From assembly GCF_900142185.1 (NCBI RefSeq), contig NZ_FQZZ01000001.1, positions 558,001 to 622,000 on the forward strand: 64,000 nt of DNA. Direction: 5' to 3'. This DNA comes from Lutimaribacter pacificus (GTDB lineage Bacteria; Pseudomonadota; Alphaproteobacteria; Rhodobacterales; Rhodobacteraceae). The position numbers and the translations under genes were made by a program. The notes beneath the pieces are model-generated. The model was not told the origin of the DNA and searched no databases. It was given only the letters and a program-made list of their open reading frames with translations. Of this stretch, positions 10,174 to 18,297 are shown piece by piece. How positions within the stretch are numbered: position 1 is the first letter of the stretch; every line of letters begins with the position of its first letter.

Positions 10174-10204
10174 AGCAGGGCGCGCCGGGATGGCGCGCCT
10201 TGTT
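10174..10204 (+). terminator. intrinsic terminator after ctaE
   Basis: A core stem GGCGCGCC-GGGAT-GGCGCGCC (10179-10199) extends by several more pairs (A-T, C-G and G-T), followed by a T-rich run TTGTTCGTTT. It lies about 45 bp past the ctaE stop and before SURF1, and it is the clearest intrinsic terminator in the window. Confidence 0.8.
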
Positions 10205-10236
10205 CGTTTGACAGAACCCGCCCGAAAGACCCCGCG

Positions 10237-10917
10237 ATGCAGCGTATTCTTGTCCCGCTGATTTTCGGCCTTGCCGGCATTGCCGTGCTGGTGGGCCTCG
10301 GCACCTGGCAGGTGCAGCGGCTGGAGTGGAAGCGCGGCCTGCTGGCGGATATCGACGCGCGCATCGCCGCCGACCCGCAGGCGTTGCCGGCCGATCCCGA
10401 TGCCGGTGACGACCGTTATCTGCCGGTGCGGGTGACCGGGCGGATCGGCGCGGACGGGCCGTTGCGGGTGCTGGTCAGCCAGAAACAGGTCGGCGCGGGC
10501 TATCGGCTGATCTCGGCGCTGGAGACCGATCAGGGCCGGGTGCTGCTGGACCGGGGCTTTGTCCGGGTGGCCGATGCCATTCCGCCCGCGCCCGGTGATA
10601 CGGTGACGGTCACCGGCAACCTGCACTGGCCCGACGACCGTAACAGCGCCACGCCCGAGAACGACGTTGCGGGCAACACGTGGTTCGCCCGCGACCTGGA
10701 CCAGATGGCCGGGGTGCTGGGCACGCGGCCGTTGCTGATCGTCGCGCGGTCGGTCTCGCCCGCGGACCAGGGTGTGACGCCGTTGCCGGTGGACAGCAGC
10801 GGCATTCCGAACGATCACCTTGAATACGCGATCACATGGTATTCGCTGGCCCTGATCTGGGCGGTGATGACCGGCTATTTCCTTTGGCGCAACCGGCGCC
10901 CGAAAACCACAGGCTGA
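10237..10917 (+). CDS. SURF1-family cytochrome oxidase biogenesis protein
   Basis: A 226-aa SURF1 homologue. Family members bind heme A and help its insertion into subunit I. The layout is typical: one helix near residues 5-22 ending GLGTWQVQRLEWK, a periplasmic domain, and a second helix near residues 200-217 after the conserved NDHLEYAITWYSLAL. It lies 108 bp downstream of ctaE behind a terminator, and only 6 bp before thrC, so it may share a transcript with thrC. Confidence 0.93.
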   Translation: MQRILVPLIFGLAGIAVLVGLGTWQVQRLEWKRGLLADIDARIAADPQALPADPDAGDDRYLPVRVTGRIGADGPLRVLVSQKQVGAGYRLISALETDQGRVLLDRGFVRVADAIPPAPGDTVTVTGNLHWPDDRNSATPENDVAGNTWFARDLDQMAGVLGTRPLLIVARSVSPADQGVTPLPVDSSGIPNDHLEYAITWYSLALIWAVMTGYFLWRNRRPKTTG

Positions 10918-10923
10918 GGGCCG

Positions 10924-12312
10924 ATGAAATACGTATCCACGCGGGGGCAGGCCCCGGACCTGACATTCGAAGAGGCGATGCTGACCGGGCTGGCGCGCGA
11001 CGGCGGCCTTTACGTGCCCGCCGAGGTGCCGGTGATGGCGGCGAATGACATCGCGGCGCTGGCGGGCCTGCCTTACGAAGAGGTGGCGTTCCGCGTCATG
11101 CGCCCCTTTATCGGCGACAGTTTCACCGATGACGAGTTCCGCGCCATCATCGCCCGCGCCTACGAGGGCTTTGGCCACGCCGCGCGCGCGCCGCTGGTGC
11201 AGCTTGGGCCGGGGCATTTCCTGCTGGAGCTGTTCCACGGCCCCACGCTGGCGTTCAAGGATTTCGCCATGCAGCTGATCGGCCAGTTGTTCCAGGCCGC
11301 GCTGGAACGCTCGGGGCAACGGGTGACGATCGTGGGCGCCACCAGCGGCGATACGGGGTCGGCCGCGATCGAGGCGTTCAGGGGGCTGGATGCGGTGGAT
11401 GTGTTCATCCTCTACCCGCATGGTCGTGTCTCCGAGGTGCAGCGCCGCCAGATGACCACACCGGCGGAATCCAACGTGCACGCGCTGGCCATCGACGGGC
11501 ATTTCGACGACGCCCAAGCCCGCGTGAAGGACATGTTCAACGATTTCGATTTCCGCGACGGTGTGCGCCTTGCGGGTGTGAACTCGATCAACTGGGCGCG
11601 TGTGCTGGCGCAGGTCGTCTATTACTTTGCGTCCGCCGTGGAACTGGGCGCACCGCACCGCAAGGTCAGCTTTACCGTGCCCACGGGCAATTTCGGCGAT
11701 ATCTTCGCGGGCTACATCGCCAGGAAGATGGGCCTGCCCATCGACCGGCTGGTGGTGGCGACGAACCAGAACGATATCCTGCACCGGTGCCTGAGCACGT
11801 CGGAATACATGCCCGACGGGGTGATCCCCTCAATCAGCCCGTCGATGGATATCCAGGTCAGCTCGAACTTCGAACGCGCGCTGTTCGATGCTTATGGGCG
11901 CGACGGCAAGGCGGTGGCGCAGCTGATGGACGAGCTGAAATCGGGCGGTTTCAGGGTCAGCCAGGGCGCGCTGCAGGCGCTGCGCGAGCATTTCGACAGC
12001 GGCCGCTGCGACGAGGACGAAACCCGCGCCACGATCAAACGCCTGCAGGCCACCACCGGCGAGCTGCTCTGCCCGCACAGTGCCGTGGGCGTGAAGGTCG
12101 CCGAAGAAAACCTGAAACCCGGCGTGCCGATGATCACGCTGGCCACCGCGCACCCCGCCAAGTTCCCGGCGGCGGTGGAAGAGGCCGCGGGCATCCACCC
12201 GCCCTTGCCGCCGCGCATGGCCGACCTTTATGACCGGGACGAACGGGTGACGCGGGTGCCCAACGACCTGGCCGCCATCGAAACCCTGATAAGGGAGCGT
12301 ATCGCCAAGTGA
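10924..12312 (+). CDS. thrC: threonine synthase
   Basis: A 462-aa PLP enzyme converting O-phosphohomoserine to threonine, the last step of threonine synthesis. The PLP lysine lies in GPTLAFKDFAMQ. The phosphate-binding loop GATSGDTGSAAIEAF and the N-terminal YVSTRG are standard for the long bacterial/fungal type. Its stop overlaps the GTG start of the M16 peptidase gene (GTGA). lysC, the first enzyme of the aspartate pathway, is also in this window but far away. Confidence 0.97.
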   Translation: MKYVSTRGQAPDLTFEEAMLTGLARDGGLYVPAEVPVMAANDIAALAGLPYEEVAFRVMRPFIGDSFTDDEFRAIIARAYEGFGHAARAPLVQLGPGHFLLELFHGPTLAFKDFAMQLIGQLFQAALERSGQRVTIVGATSGDTGSAAIEAFRGLDAVDVFILYPHGRVSEVQRRQMTTPAESNVHALAIDGHFDDAQARVKDMFNDFDFRDGVRLAGVNSINWARVLAQVVYYFASAVELGAPHRKVSFTVPTGNFGDIFAGYIARKMGLPIDRLVVATNQNDILHRCLSTSEYMPDGVIPSISPSMDIQVSSNFERALFDAYGRDGKAVAQLMDELKSGGFRVSQGALQALREHFDSGRCDEDETRATIKRLQATTGELLCPHSAVGVKVAEENLKPGVPMITLATAHPAKFPAAVEEAAGIHPPLPPRMADLYDRDERVTRVPNDLAAIETLIRERIAK

Positions 12313-13571
12313 GTGTCGAGCTTCATACCCTGTCCAACGGGTTTCGCATCGTGACCGAGCGGATGCCGGGGCTGCAATCGGCGGCCATCGGCGTCTGGGT
12401 TCTGACCGGCGCGCGCAACGAGCGGCCCGACCAGAACGGCATCGCGCATTTCCTGGAACACATGGCGTTCAAGGGCACCGAGCGGCGCAATGCGCTGGAG
12501 ATCGCCGAGGCGATCGAGGATGTGGGCGGCTATATCAACGCCTATACCTCGCGCGAGGCGACGGCCTATTACGCGCGTGTGCTGGGGGCGGATGTGCCGC
12601 TGGCGATGGACGTGATCGCCGATATCCTGCGCGCCTCGGTCCTCGACCCGCGCGAGATCGAGGTGGAGCGCGGCGTGATCCTGCAGGAGATCGGCCAGAC
12701 GCTCGATACGCCGGACGACGTGATTTTCGACTGGTTGCAGGAACGTGCCTATCCCGATCAGCCGCTGGGCCGGTCGATCCTCGGCCCGGCCGAGCGCGTG
12801 CGCGGTTTCGCCCGTGCCGATCTGCAGGATTTCGTGGCCGAACATTACGCGCCGGGCAACATGGTGCTGTCGGCGGCGGGCGATGTGGACCATGACGACA
12901 TCGTGCGGCTGGCCGAGCAGTTGTTCGGCGACCTGCCGCCGCGGCCCGCGCCGCTGGTGCTGCCCGCCCGGTTCGAAGGCGGCGACCTGCGGGTGGAAAA
13001 GACGCTGGAACAGGCGCATGTGGCGCTGGCCTTCGAAGCGCCCGCCGTGACCGATCCGGGCATCTATGCCGCGCAGATCCTCGGCTCGGCCCTGGGCGGC
13101 GGCATGTCGAGCCGGCTGTTCCAGGAAATCCGTGAAAAACGCGGGCTTTGCTACACGATCTTCGCGCAGGCCGGGGCCTATTCCGACAGCGGGATGCTGA
13201 CGATCTATGCGGGCACGTCGGGCGACCAGCTGGCCGAGCTGACCCTGCTGACGCTGGACGAGATGAAGCGCGCCGCCGACGGGCTGACGATGGCCGAGCT
13301 GGAGCGCGCCCGCGCACAGATGAAGGCAGGGCTGCTGATGGGGCTGGAAAGCCCCTCGGCGCGGGCCGAACGGATGGCGCGGATGATCCAGATCTGGGGC
13401 CGCGTGCCGGGGCTGGACGAGGTGGTGACCAGGGTCGATGCGGTGACCCTGCCCGAGCTGCGCGACATGGCGGGCCGGATGACCGCCGGGGCGCCGATGG
13501 CCGTCGCGCTTTACGGCCCCGTGGGGCAGGCCCCCGACTGGGACGCGCTGAACGCGCGGCGCGCTGCCTGA
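12309..13571 (+). CDS. M16-family zinc peptidase (processing-peptidase-like)
   Basis: A 420-aa member of the pitrilysin/insulinase family, close in type to the mitochondrial processing peptidase beta subunit. The inverted zinc motif HxxEH is present as HFLEHMAFKG, with the second glutamate region in EVERGVILQEIG. The C-terminal half contains the glycine-rich loop GSALGGGMSSRLFQEIREKRGLCY. It starts with GTG, overlapping the thrC stop by 4 bases, and its stop overlaps the next gene (TGATG), so translation is coupled. The substrate is unknown, and there is no signal peptide, so a cytoplasmic role is likely. Confidence 0.93.
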   Translation: MSVELHTLSNGFRIVTERMPGLQSAAIGVWVLTGARNERPDQNGIAHFLEHMAFKGTERRNALEIAEAIEDVGGYINAYTSREATAYYARVLGADVPLAMDVIADILRASVLDPREIEVERGVILQEIGQTLDTPDDVIFDWLQERAYPDQPLGRSILGPAERVRGFARADLQDFVAEHYAPGNMVLSAAGDVDHDDIVRLAEQLFGDLPPRPAPLVLPARFEGGDLRVEKTLEQAHVALAFEAPAVTDPGIYAAQILGSALGGGMSSRLFQEIREKRGLCYTIFAQAGAYSDSGMLTIYAGTSGDQLAELTLLTLDEMKRAADGLTMAELERARAQMKAGLLMGLESPSARAERMARMIQIWGRVPGLDEVVTRVDAVTLPELRDMAGRMTAGAPMAVALYGPVGQAPDWDALNARRAA

Positions 13572-14155
13572 TGCTGTTTTCACGCAGGAAGGTTCGGATC
13601 GAAACCGAACGCATGACCCTGCGAGCGCCCCAGCATGGCGATTTCCGCGACTGGACTTGCCTGCGCCGCGAAAGCACCGATTTCCTGACCCCGTGGGAAC
13701 CCACCTGGGCCGAGGATCACCTGACCCGCAAGGGGTTCACCAACCGCGTCTACTGGGCGCAGCGGTCGATCTCGGGCGGCTCGGCGGTGCCGCTGTTCCT
13801 GATCCGGCGCGACGACCAGATGCTGCTGGGCGCCATCACGCTGGACAATATCCGCCGCGGCCCTGCGCAGGCCGGCACGCTGGGTTACTGGATCGGCGAA
13901 GCCTACGCGCGGCACGGCTACATGCGTGAAGCGATATCGGCGATGACCCATCACGCCTTTCACCACATGGGGCTGAGCCGGATCGAGGCCGCCTGCCTGC
14001 CGGAAAACGCCGCCTCGCGCGGGGTGCTGGAAAAATGCGGCTTCAAATACGAGGGCGTGGCGCAAAGCTATCTCCAGATCAACGGGCGCTGGCGGACACA
14101 TGTGCTCTATGCCGCGCTGCGCCCGGACCGGCGCGGGCGGACCGACGCGGGCTGA
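13571..14155 (+). CDS. GNAT N-acetyltransferase, RimJ-like
   Basis: A 194-aa GNAT-fold acetyltransferase of the RimJ/RimL type, which acetylates the N-terminus of ribosomal proteins. The start ATG at 13571 overlaps the M16 stop (TGATG) and gives MLFSRRKVRIETERMTLR, with the typical ETERMTLR opening. The acetyl-CoA region GYWIGEAYARHGYMREA and the downstream NAASRGVLEKCGFKYEG motif are clear. The frame remains open upstream into the M16 gene, but that part is a shadow. The true substrate could be ribosomal protein S5 or another protein. Confidence 0.88.
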   Translation: MLFSRRKVRIETERMTLRAPQHGDFRDWTCLRRESTDFLTPWEPTWAEDHLTRKGFTNRVYWAQRSISGGSAVPLFLIRRDDQMLLGAITLDNIRRGPAQAGTLGYWIGEAYARHGYMREAISAMTHHAFHHMGLSRIEAACLPENAASRGVLEKCGFKYEGVAQSYLQINGRWRTHVLYAALRPDRRGRTDAG

Positions 14156-14236
14156 GAGGGTCGTCCTCACGGCTGTTTGAAGCTCGCCCGGGCAGGGAAT
14201 CGCGCTAACCTTTCTGTCACAACAGGAGGTATGCCG

Positions 14237-15064
14237 ATGATCCGACTTGCCGTTGCCCTGATGCTTGGCCTGATCGCCACCGCCGCCACGGGGCAGGACC
14301 GGCGGCTGAGCCACTGCATCGCCATCGCCGATGCCGCGCCCGGTATCGAATACCTGCACAAGGCGAGTTTCCGCGATCCGGTGCCCGATTTCTCGGCCCG
14401 GATCACCTATATCGCGCATGCCTCGTTCCTGATCCAGACGCAGGGCGGCATCGACGTGGTGACCGATTACACGGGCTTCATCGGCAATGTCGACCTGATC
14501 CCCGACGTGGTGACGATGAACCACGCGCATTCCACCCACTGGACGGCCAGCCCCGACCCGGCGATCCCGCATGTGCTGCGCGGCTGGGGCGAGACCTTTG
14601 GCGAAGGGATCGAGCACCGGCTGGACCTGGGCGAGATCTATATCCGCAACGTGCCCACCGACATCCGCAGTTTCGGCGGGGTCGAGGAAATGGGCAACTC
14701 GATCTTCGTATTCGAGGTCGAGGGGCTGTGCATCGGGCACCTGGGGCACCTGCACCACGAACCGGACGAGGCGCAATACGCCGCGCTGGGCCGGCTCGAC
14801 GTGGTGATGGCGGCGGTGGACGGCAGCCTGACACTGGACCTGCCGACCATGCTGAAGGTGCTGAAACGGCTGAAATCCTCGGTCGTGATCCCGATGCACT
14901 GGTTTCGGGATTTCACGTTGCAGGCATTTCTGGACGGCATGGCGGGCGAGTTCGACATCGTGAACGAGGGCGCGCATTCGCTGACCGTGTCGCTGCGCGA
15001 CCTGCCGCCGCGCCCGACCGTGGTGGTGCTGCGGCCCGATCACCTGCACGAACCGGCGGATTGA
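14237..15064 (+). CDS. secreted metallo-beta-lactamase-fold protein with a changed metal motif
   Basis: A 275-aa protein with a signal peptide (MIRLAVALMLGLIATAATGQ) and an MBL fold of the UlaG type. The start is fixed by AGGAGGT at 14224-14230: it touches the ATG at 14231 but is ideally spaced (6 bases) for the ATG at 14237. The metal motif that is normally HxHxDH reads NHAHSTHW, so the Asp ligand is replaced by Thr. Later His residues remain (IGHLGHLHHE, VIPMHWF). It probably binds metal in an altered way and acts in the periplasm. I cannot name a substrate. Confidence 0.8.
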   Translation: MIRLAVALMLGLIATAATGQDRRLSHCIAIADAAPGIEYLHKASFRDPVPDFSARITYIAHASFLIQTQGGIDVVTDYTGFIGNVDLIPDVVTMNHAHSTHWTASPDPAIPHVLRGWGETFGEGIEHRLDLGEIYIRNVPTDIRSFGGVEEMGNSIFVFEVEGLCIGHLGHLHHEPDEAQYAALGRLDVVMAAVDGSLTLDLPTMLKVLKRLKSSVVIPMHWFRDFTLQAFLDGMAGEFDIVNEGAHSLTVSLRDLPPRPTVVVLRPDHLHEPAD

Positions 15065-15103
15065 GGGCGGTCCAATTCCCCGGGCTCCGCCCGTTCGGGC
15101 CTT

Positions 15104-15124
15104 GAAACGTCCACCGGACGTTTC
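15104..15124. terminator. hairpin GAAACGTCC-ACC-GGACGTTTC
   Basis: A perfect 9-bp stem with a 3-base loop, 40 bp past the stop of the MBL-fold gene and ahead of the FAD-oxidase gene. It is followed by TTTCATCGCG and then by a second small dyad (CGCG-CTAT-CGCG). It could terminate the upstream transcript. As I remember them, closely similar hairpins recur between genes in Rhodobacterales genomes, which suggests a repeat family. Confidence 0.55.
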
Positions 15125-15152
15125 ATCGCGCTATCGCGCGAACCGCCCCTCG

Positions 15153-15181
15153 CCCCCCGGAGTATTTCAGGCAAGATGAAG
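15153..15181. repeat. Rhodobacterales-type intergenic motif (CCCCCCGGAGTATTT...GATGAAG)
   Basis: The run CCCCCCGGAGTATTTCAGG followed by CAAGATGAAG resembles a short motif that I recall as common between genes in Rhodobacterales. A diverged relative (CCCCCCGGGATGTAT then GGAAGCAG) sits at 22525-22558 after a GC hairpin. I cannot count copies outside the window. Confidence 0.4.
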
Positions 15182-15241
15182 CAGGGGCTTGTTGCGGCGG
15201 GAATGCTGTGCCTATCTGGCCGCCACATGCGGGGGAATGCC

Positions 15242-16660
15242 ATGCTGAGGGACGCCGACCAGGGCTTTGTCGATCATCTGCGCGGGCTGCTGTCGGAACC
15301 TGCGCTGCGCGCGCCCGAGCCGCGTTACCTGGAGGAGCCGCGCGGGCGCTGGGCCGGGCGGGCCGCGGCGGTGGCGGTGCCCGGATCGGTCGAGGAGGTC
15401 GCCACGGTGCTGCGCGCCTGCAACGCGGCGCGGGTGGGCGTGGTGCCCTATGGCGGCGGCACCGGGCTGGTCGGCGGGCAGGTCGCGGGCGTGGGGCCGG
15501 TGCCGGTCCTGCTGTCGCTGGAGCGGATGCGCGCGATCCGCGCGGTCCATGCCGAGGAAAACGTGATGGAGGCCGAGGCGGGGGCGATCCTGCAGGATAT
15601 CCATGCCGCCGCCGAAGCGGCGGACCGGCTGTATCCACTGTCGATCGCCTCGAAAGGGTCGGCGCGGATCGGGGGGCTGCTGGGCACCAATGCGGGCGGG
15701 GTCAACGTGCTGCGGTATGGCAATGCGCGCGACCTGTGCCTTGGGCTGGAGGTGGTGCTGGCCGACGGGCGGATCTGGAACGGGCTGAGCCGGCTGCGCA
15801 AGGACAATACCGGCTATGACCTGCGCAACCTGATGATCGGGTCCGAGGGCACGCTGGGCGTGATCACGGCGGCCAGCCTGAAGCTGGCGCCGCGCCCGGC
15901 GGGCGAGGGCACGGCGCTGATGGTGGTCGAAAGCCCCGCCGCCGCGCTGTCGCTGCTGTCGCTGGCGCGCGACCGGATGGGCGAGGGGATCAGCGCCTTC
16001 GAGATGATGCACCGGACGGGGCTGGATTTCCTGGCCGAGGCGCTGCCGGATATTCGCCAGCCTTTCGATACGCCGTCCGATTGGTTCGTGCTGATCGACG
16101 TGGGGCTGGCGGCCGGGTTGGACCCTGCGGCGGCGCTGGAGGCGCTGTTCGCCGATGCCTTCGACAAGGGGCTGGTCAGCGACGGGGTGATCGCGCAATC
16201 CGGGGCGCAGCGGCGCGGGATATGGGAGGTGCGCGAGCAGATCCCCGAGGCGAACCGGCGCATCGGCTCGATCTCCAGCCACGATATCAGCCTGCCGATG
16301 GGCGAGGTGGCGGCGTTCATCGAACGGGGCGGTGCGGCGCTGGCGCGGCTGGGCGATTTCCGCATCAACTGCTTCGGCCACCTGGGCGACGGCAACCTGC
16401 ATTACAACGTCTTTCCGCCAAAGGGGCGGGACAGGTCGGAGTTTCGCCACCTGGGCGACGGGATCAAGACCTGCGTGCACGACCTGGTGGATGCGATGGG
16501 CGGATCGGTCAGCGCCGAGCACGGCATCGGGCGGCTGAAGGTGGGCGACCTGGAACGCTATGGCGATCCGGTGAAGCTGGAGCTGATGCGCGGTATCAAG
16601 GACATGCTCGACCCGAACGGCATCCTCAATCCCGGTGCGGTGTTGCGGGCGCGGGGTTAG
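15242..16660 (+). CDS. FAD-linked oxidase, D-2-hydroxyacid dehydrogenase (GlcD/D2HGDH-like)
   Basis: A 472-aa flavoenzyme of the FAD_binding_4 plus FAD-oxidase C family, which includes D-lactate, glycolate (GlcD) and D-2-hydroxyglutarate dehydrogenases. The PCMH-type FAD domain shows [32 protein letters not shown] and [12 protein letters not shown]. The C-terminal domain has the metal/substrate motif [18 protein letters not shown] and [10 protein letters not shown]. The ATG at 15242 is chosen because GGGGGA lies 6 bases before it; an in-frame ATG at 15176 has no such site. The gene converges on apt with a 4-base overlap at the 3' ends. Confidence 0.92.
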   Translation: MLRDADQGFVDHLRGLLSEPALRAPEPRYLEEPRGRWAGRAAAVAVPGSVEEVATVLRACNAARVGVVPYGGGTGLVGGQVAGVGPVPVLLSLERMRAIRAVHAEENVMEAEAGAILQDIHAAAEAADRLYPLSIASKGSARIGGLLGTNAGGVNVLRYGNARDLCLGLEVVLADGRIWNGLSRLRKDNTGYDLRNLMIGSEGTLGVITAASLKLAPRPAGEGTALMVVESPAAALSLLSLARDRMGEGISAFEMMHRTGLDFLAEALPDIRQPFDTPSDWFVLIDVGLAAGLDPAAALEALFADAFDKGLVSDGVIAQSGAQRRGIWEVREQIPEANRRIGSISSHDISLPMGEVAAFIERGGAALARLGDFRINCFGHLGDGNLHYNVFPPKGRDRSEFRHLGDGIKTCVHDLVDAMGGSVSAEHGIGRLKVGDLERYGDPVKLELMRGIKDMLDPNGILNPGAVLRARG

Positions 16661-17196
16661 AACCCTTCGAACGCGCAGAGGGCGTGCACATCCATGCCCA
16701 TCGCCTCGAGCCGTTTGCGCCCGCCCAGGTCGGGCAGGTCGATGACGAAGGCGCATCCGACGATTTCGCCGCCCAGCCGCTCGACCAGTTTGATGCCGGC
16801 CTCGGCGGTGCCGCCGGTGGCCAGCAGGTCGTCGACCAGCAGCACGGTTTCGCCCGGCGTGATGGCATCGTCATGCAGTTCGACCACCGCTTCGCCGTAT
16901 TCGAGCTGGTATTCCTCGGATATCACGGTGCCGGGCAGCTTGCCCTTCTTGCGGACCGGCACGAAGCCGGTGCCAAGCTGGTGCGCCACCGCCCCGCCCA
17001 GGATGAAACCGCGCGCTTCCAGCCCCACGACCTTGTCGATGCGCTGCCCGGCATAGGGGTGGAGCATCTGGTCCACCGCCATGCGGAACCCGCGCGCATC
17101 GGCGAACAGCGTGGTCACGTCGCGGAACAGGATGCCCTCATGCGGGAAATCCACGATGGTGCGGATATAGTCCTTGACGGTCTTGCGGTTGTTCAT
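16657..17196 (-). CDS. apt: adenine phosphoribosyltransferase
   Basis: A 179-aa purine salvage enzyme making AMP from adenine and PRPP in the cytoplasm. The PRPP-binding loop [14 protein letters not shown] is exact, and [17 protein letters not shown] is the family's other hallmark. Two ATGs lie close together: AAAGGG touches the one at 17202 and is 6 bases before the one at 17196, so 17196 is preferred ([18 protein letters not shown]). mtnP, which frees adenine from methylthioadenosine, is nearby on the same strand, giving a plausible functional link. Confidence 0.96.
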   Translation of the reverse strand: MNNRKTVKDYIRTIVDFPHEGILFRDVTTLFADARGFRMAVDQMLHPYAGQRIDKVVGLEARGFILGGAVAHQLGTGFVPVRKKGKLPGTVISEEYQLEYGEAVVELHDDAITPGETVLLVDDLLATGGTAEAGIKLVERLGGEIVGCAFVIDLPDLGGRKRLEAMGMDVHALCAFEGF

Positions 17197-17261
17197 GGCC
17201 ATCCCTTTGCCTGTTCCGGCATCCGGTTTGACCGATCGGCGCCCGGCGCGCAAGGGGGCGA

Positions 17262-17375
17262 TCAGCCGCGCAGGCGCACCAGGCGGTAGACGCGGGCGGG
17301 CATCCAGGACAGATGCGGCTTGTGCCAGTCCATCCGGTCGCGGACGAGAATCGTTTTTGCGGCTGCCAATGTCAT
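17262..17375 (-). CDS. 37-aa basic small protein, unknown
   Basis: A very short gene ([20 protein letters not shown], then a basic C-terminus rich in Arg) that I would keep because a strong ribosome-binding site (AAAGGA, about 8 bases) precedes the ATG. It also lies in a clear gap, is divergent from the ribbon-helix-helix gene, and is 65 bp upstream of apt on the same strand. It has four Arg and two Trp in its last two thirds and no membrane segment. I do not recognise it. It could be a regulator partner, a small toxin-like peptide, or a leader for apt. Confidence 0.5.
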   Translation of the reverse strand: MTLAAAKTILVRDRMDWHKPHLSWMPARVYRLVRLRG

Positions 17376-17422
17376 TTTTTCTTTCCTTTCTCTGGTCGTG
17401 CGATTAATCCTTGGGAAGCATC

Positions 17423-17452
17423 GCATATCAAATGTATATACAAAAGATATGC
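17423..17452. promoter_or_regulatory. 30-bp dyad operator candidate between divergent small genes
   Basis: Outer arms GCATATC (17423-17429) and GATATGC (17446-17452) are perfect inverted repeats. A perfect inner palindrome TGTATATACA (17433-17442) shares exactly the same centre (17437.5), so 24 of 30 bases are symmetric. It lies in an AT-rich gap between the 37-aa gene (minus) and a ribbon-helix-helix gene (plus), ending 22 bp before the latter's GTG. It is well placed to be that regulator's own operator. Confidence 0.65.
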
Positions 17453-17474
17453 AAAAATCAAGTGGGATGCGGTT

Positions 17475-17666
17475 GTGACCAGGAAAGACGCCGATAAATC
17501 CGCCGGAAAGAGCGGCAAAAAGCGAAAGAGCAAGGACAGCCAGTTGATCCTGCGGCTGGACAAGGACGAGCGTGACGCCTTCGTCGAGCTGTGCAAGGAC
17601 ATGGACACATCCGCCGCGCGCGAGATCCGCGGCTTCATCCGGCAATTCCTGAAAAAGAACGGCTAG
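17475..17666 (+). CDS. ribbon-helix-helix (CopG/Arc-like) DNA-binding protein
   Basis: A 63-aa protein with a Lys-rich N-terminal tail followed by a ribbon-helix-helix pattern: a short strand (QLILRL), a helix (DKDERDAFVELCKDMD), a turn with Thr-Ser, and a second helix (AAREIRGFIRQFLKK). RHH proteins bind DNA as dimers through the strand and often regulate their own gene. The start is a GTG at 17475; the frame is open upstream, but that region is the AT-rich control region containing the dyad. The gene converges on the LysE exporter. It could also be an antitoxin, but no toxin gene of usual size is beside it. Confidence 0.7.
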   Translation: MTRKDADKSAGKSGKKRKSKDSQLILRLDKDERDAFVELCKDMDTSAAREIRGFIRQFLKKNG

Positions 17667-17670
17667 GCGG

Positions 17671-18297
17671 TCAGGCCGCGCGGCGCAGCGTGGCCGTCAT
17701 CACGCCCATGCCGATCAGCGCCGCACCGCCCGCGCGGGTCAGCCCGGTGACGACGCGGGGCCGCGCGATCACCCGCCGCAGCCGGTCGGCCGCCAGCGCA
17801 AAGGCCAGCGCGTTCAGCGCGGCCAGCCCGACGAAGGTGGCGATCAGGATGGCGAATTGCGGCATCAGCGGCGCCTGCGCGTTCACGAATTGCGGCACGA
17901 AGGCGATGAAGAACGCGATGGATTTGGGGTTGAGCGCGGTGACGATCGCGGCGTGGCGGAACACCCCGGACGGGGGCACCGGCGCGGTGTCCTGCATCCC
18001 CAGCCCTTCGCTGGGGGCGCTGCGCAACAGCCCCCAGCCCATCCACACCAGATAGGCCGCGCCGACCCATTTCAGCACCGTGAACAGCGTGGCCGAGGCC
18101 AGAACCAGCGCGCCAAGACCCGCGAGCGAGGCGCTCATCGCGATGAAATCGCCAAGTGCCACGCCGGACGCACTGGCCAATGCCACCTTACGCCCCTGGC
18201 TGAGCGCATAGCTGAGCACCAGCAGGACGGTGGGGCCGGGAATGAACAAAAGCGCGGTCGAGGCGGCGACGAAGGTCAGCCAGATTTCAAGGGACAT
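17671..18297 (-). CDS. LysE/RhtB-family exporter
   Basis: A 208-aa inner-membrane protein with about six hydrophobic segments. It begins with the LysE signature (FVAASTALLFIPGPTVLLVLSYALSQG), where the PGP motif is diagnostic, and contains NPKSIAFFIAFVPQF, also typical. The family exports amino acids or their analogues such as homoserine and threonine. Its ATG overlaps the stop of the DUF2927 gene, making a minus-strand unit mtnP-DUF2927-lysE type. The substrate is not predictable from sequence. Confidence 0.92.
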   Translation of the reverse strand: MSLEIWLTFVAASTALLFIPGPTVLLVLSYALSQGRKVALASASGVALGDFIAMSASLAGLGALVLASATLFTVLKWVGAAYLVWMGWGLLRSAPSEGLGMQDTAPVPPSGVFRHAAIVTALNPKSIAFFIAFVPQFVNAQAPLMPQFAILIATFVGLAALNALAFALAADRLRRVIARPRVVTGLTRAGGAALIGMGVMTATLRRAA

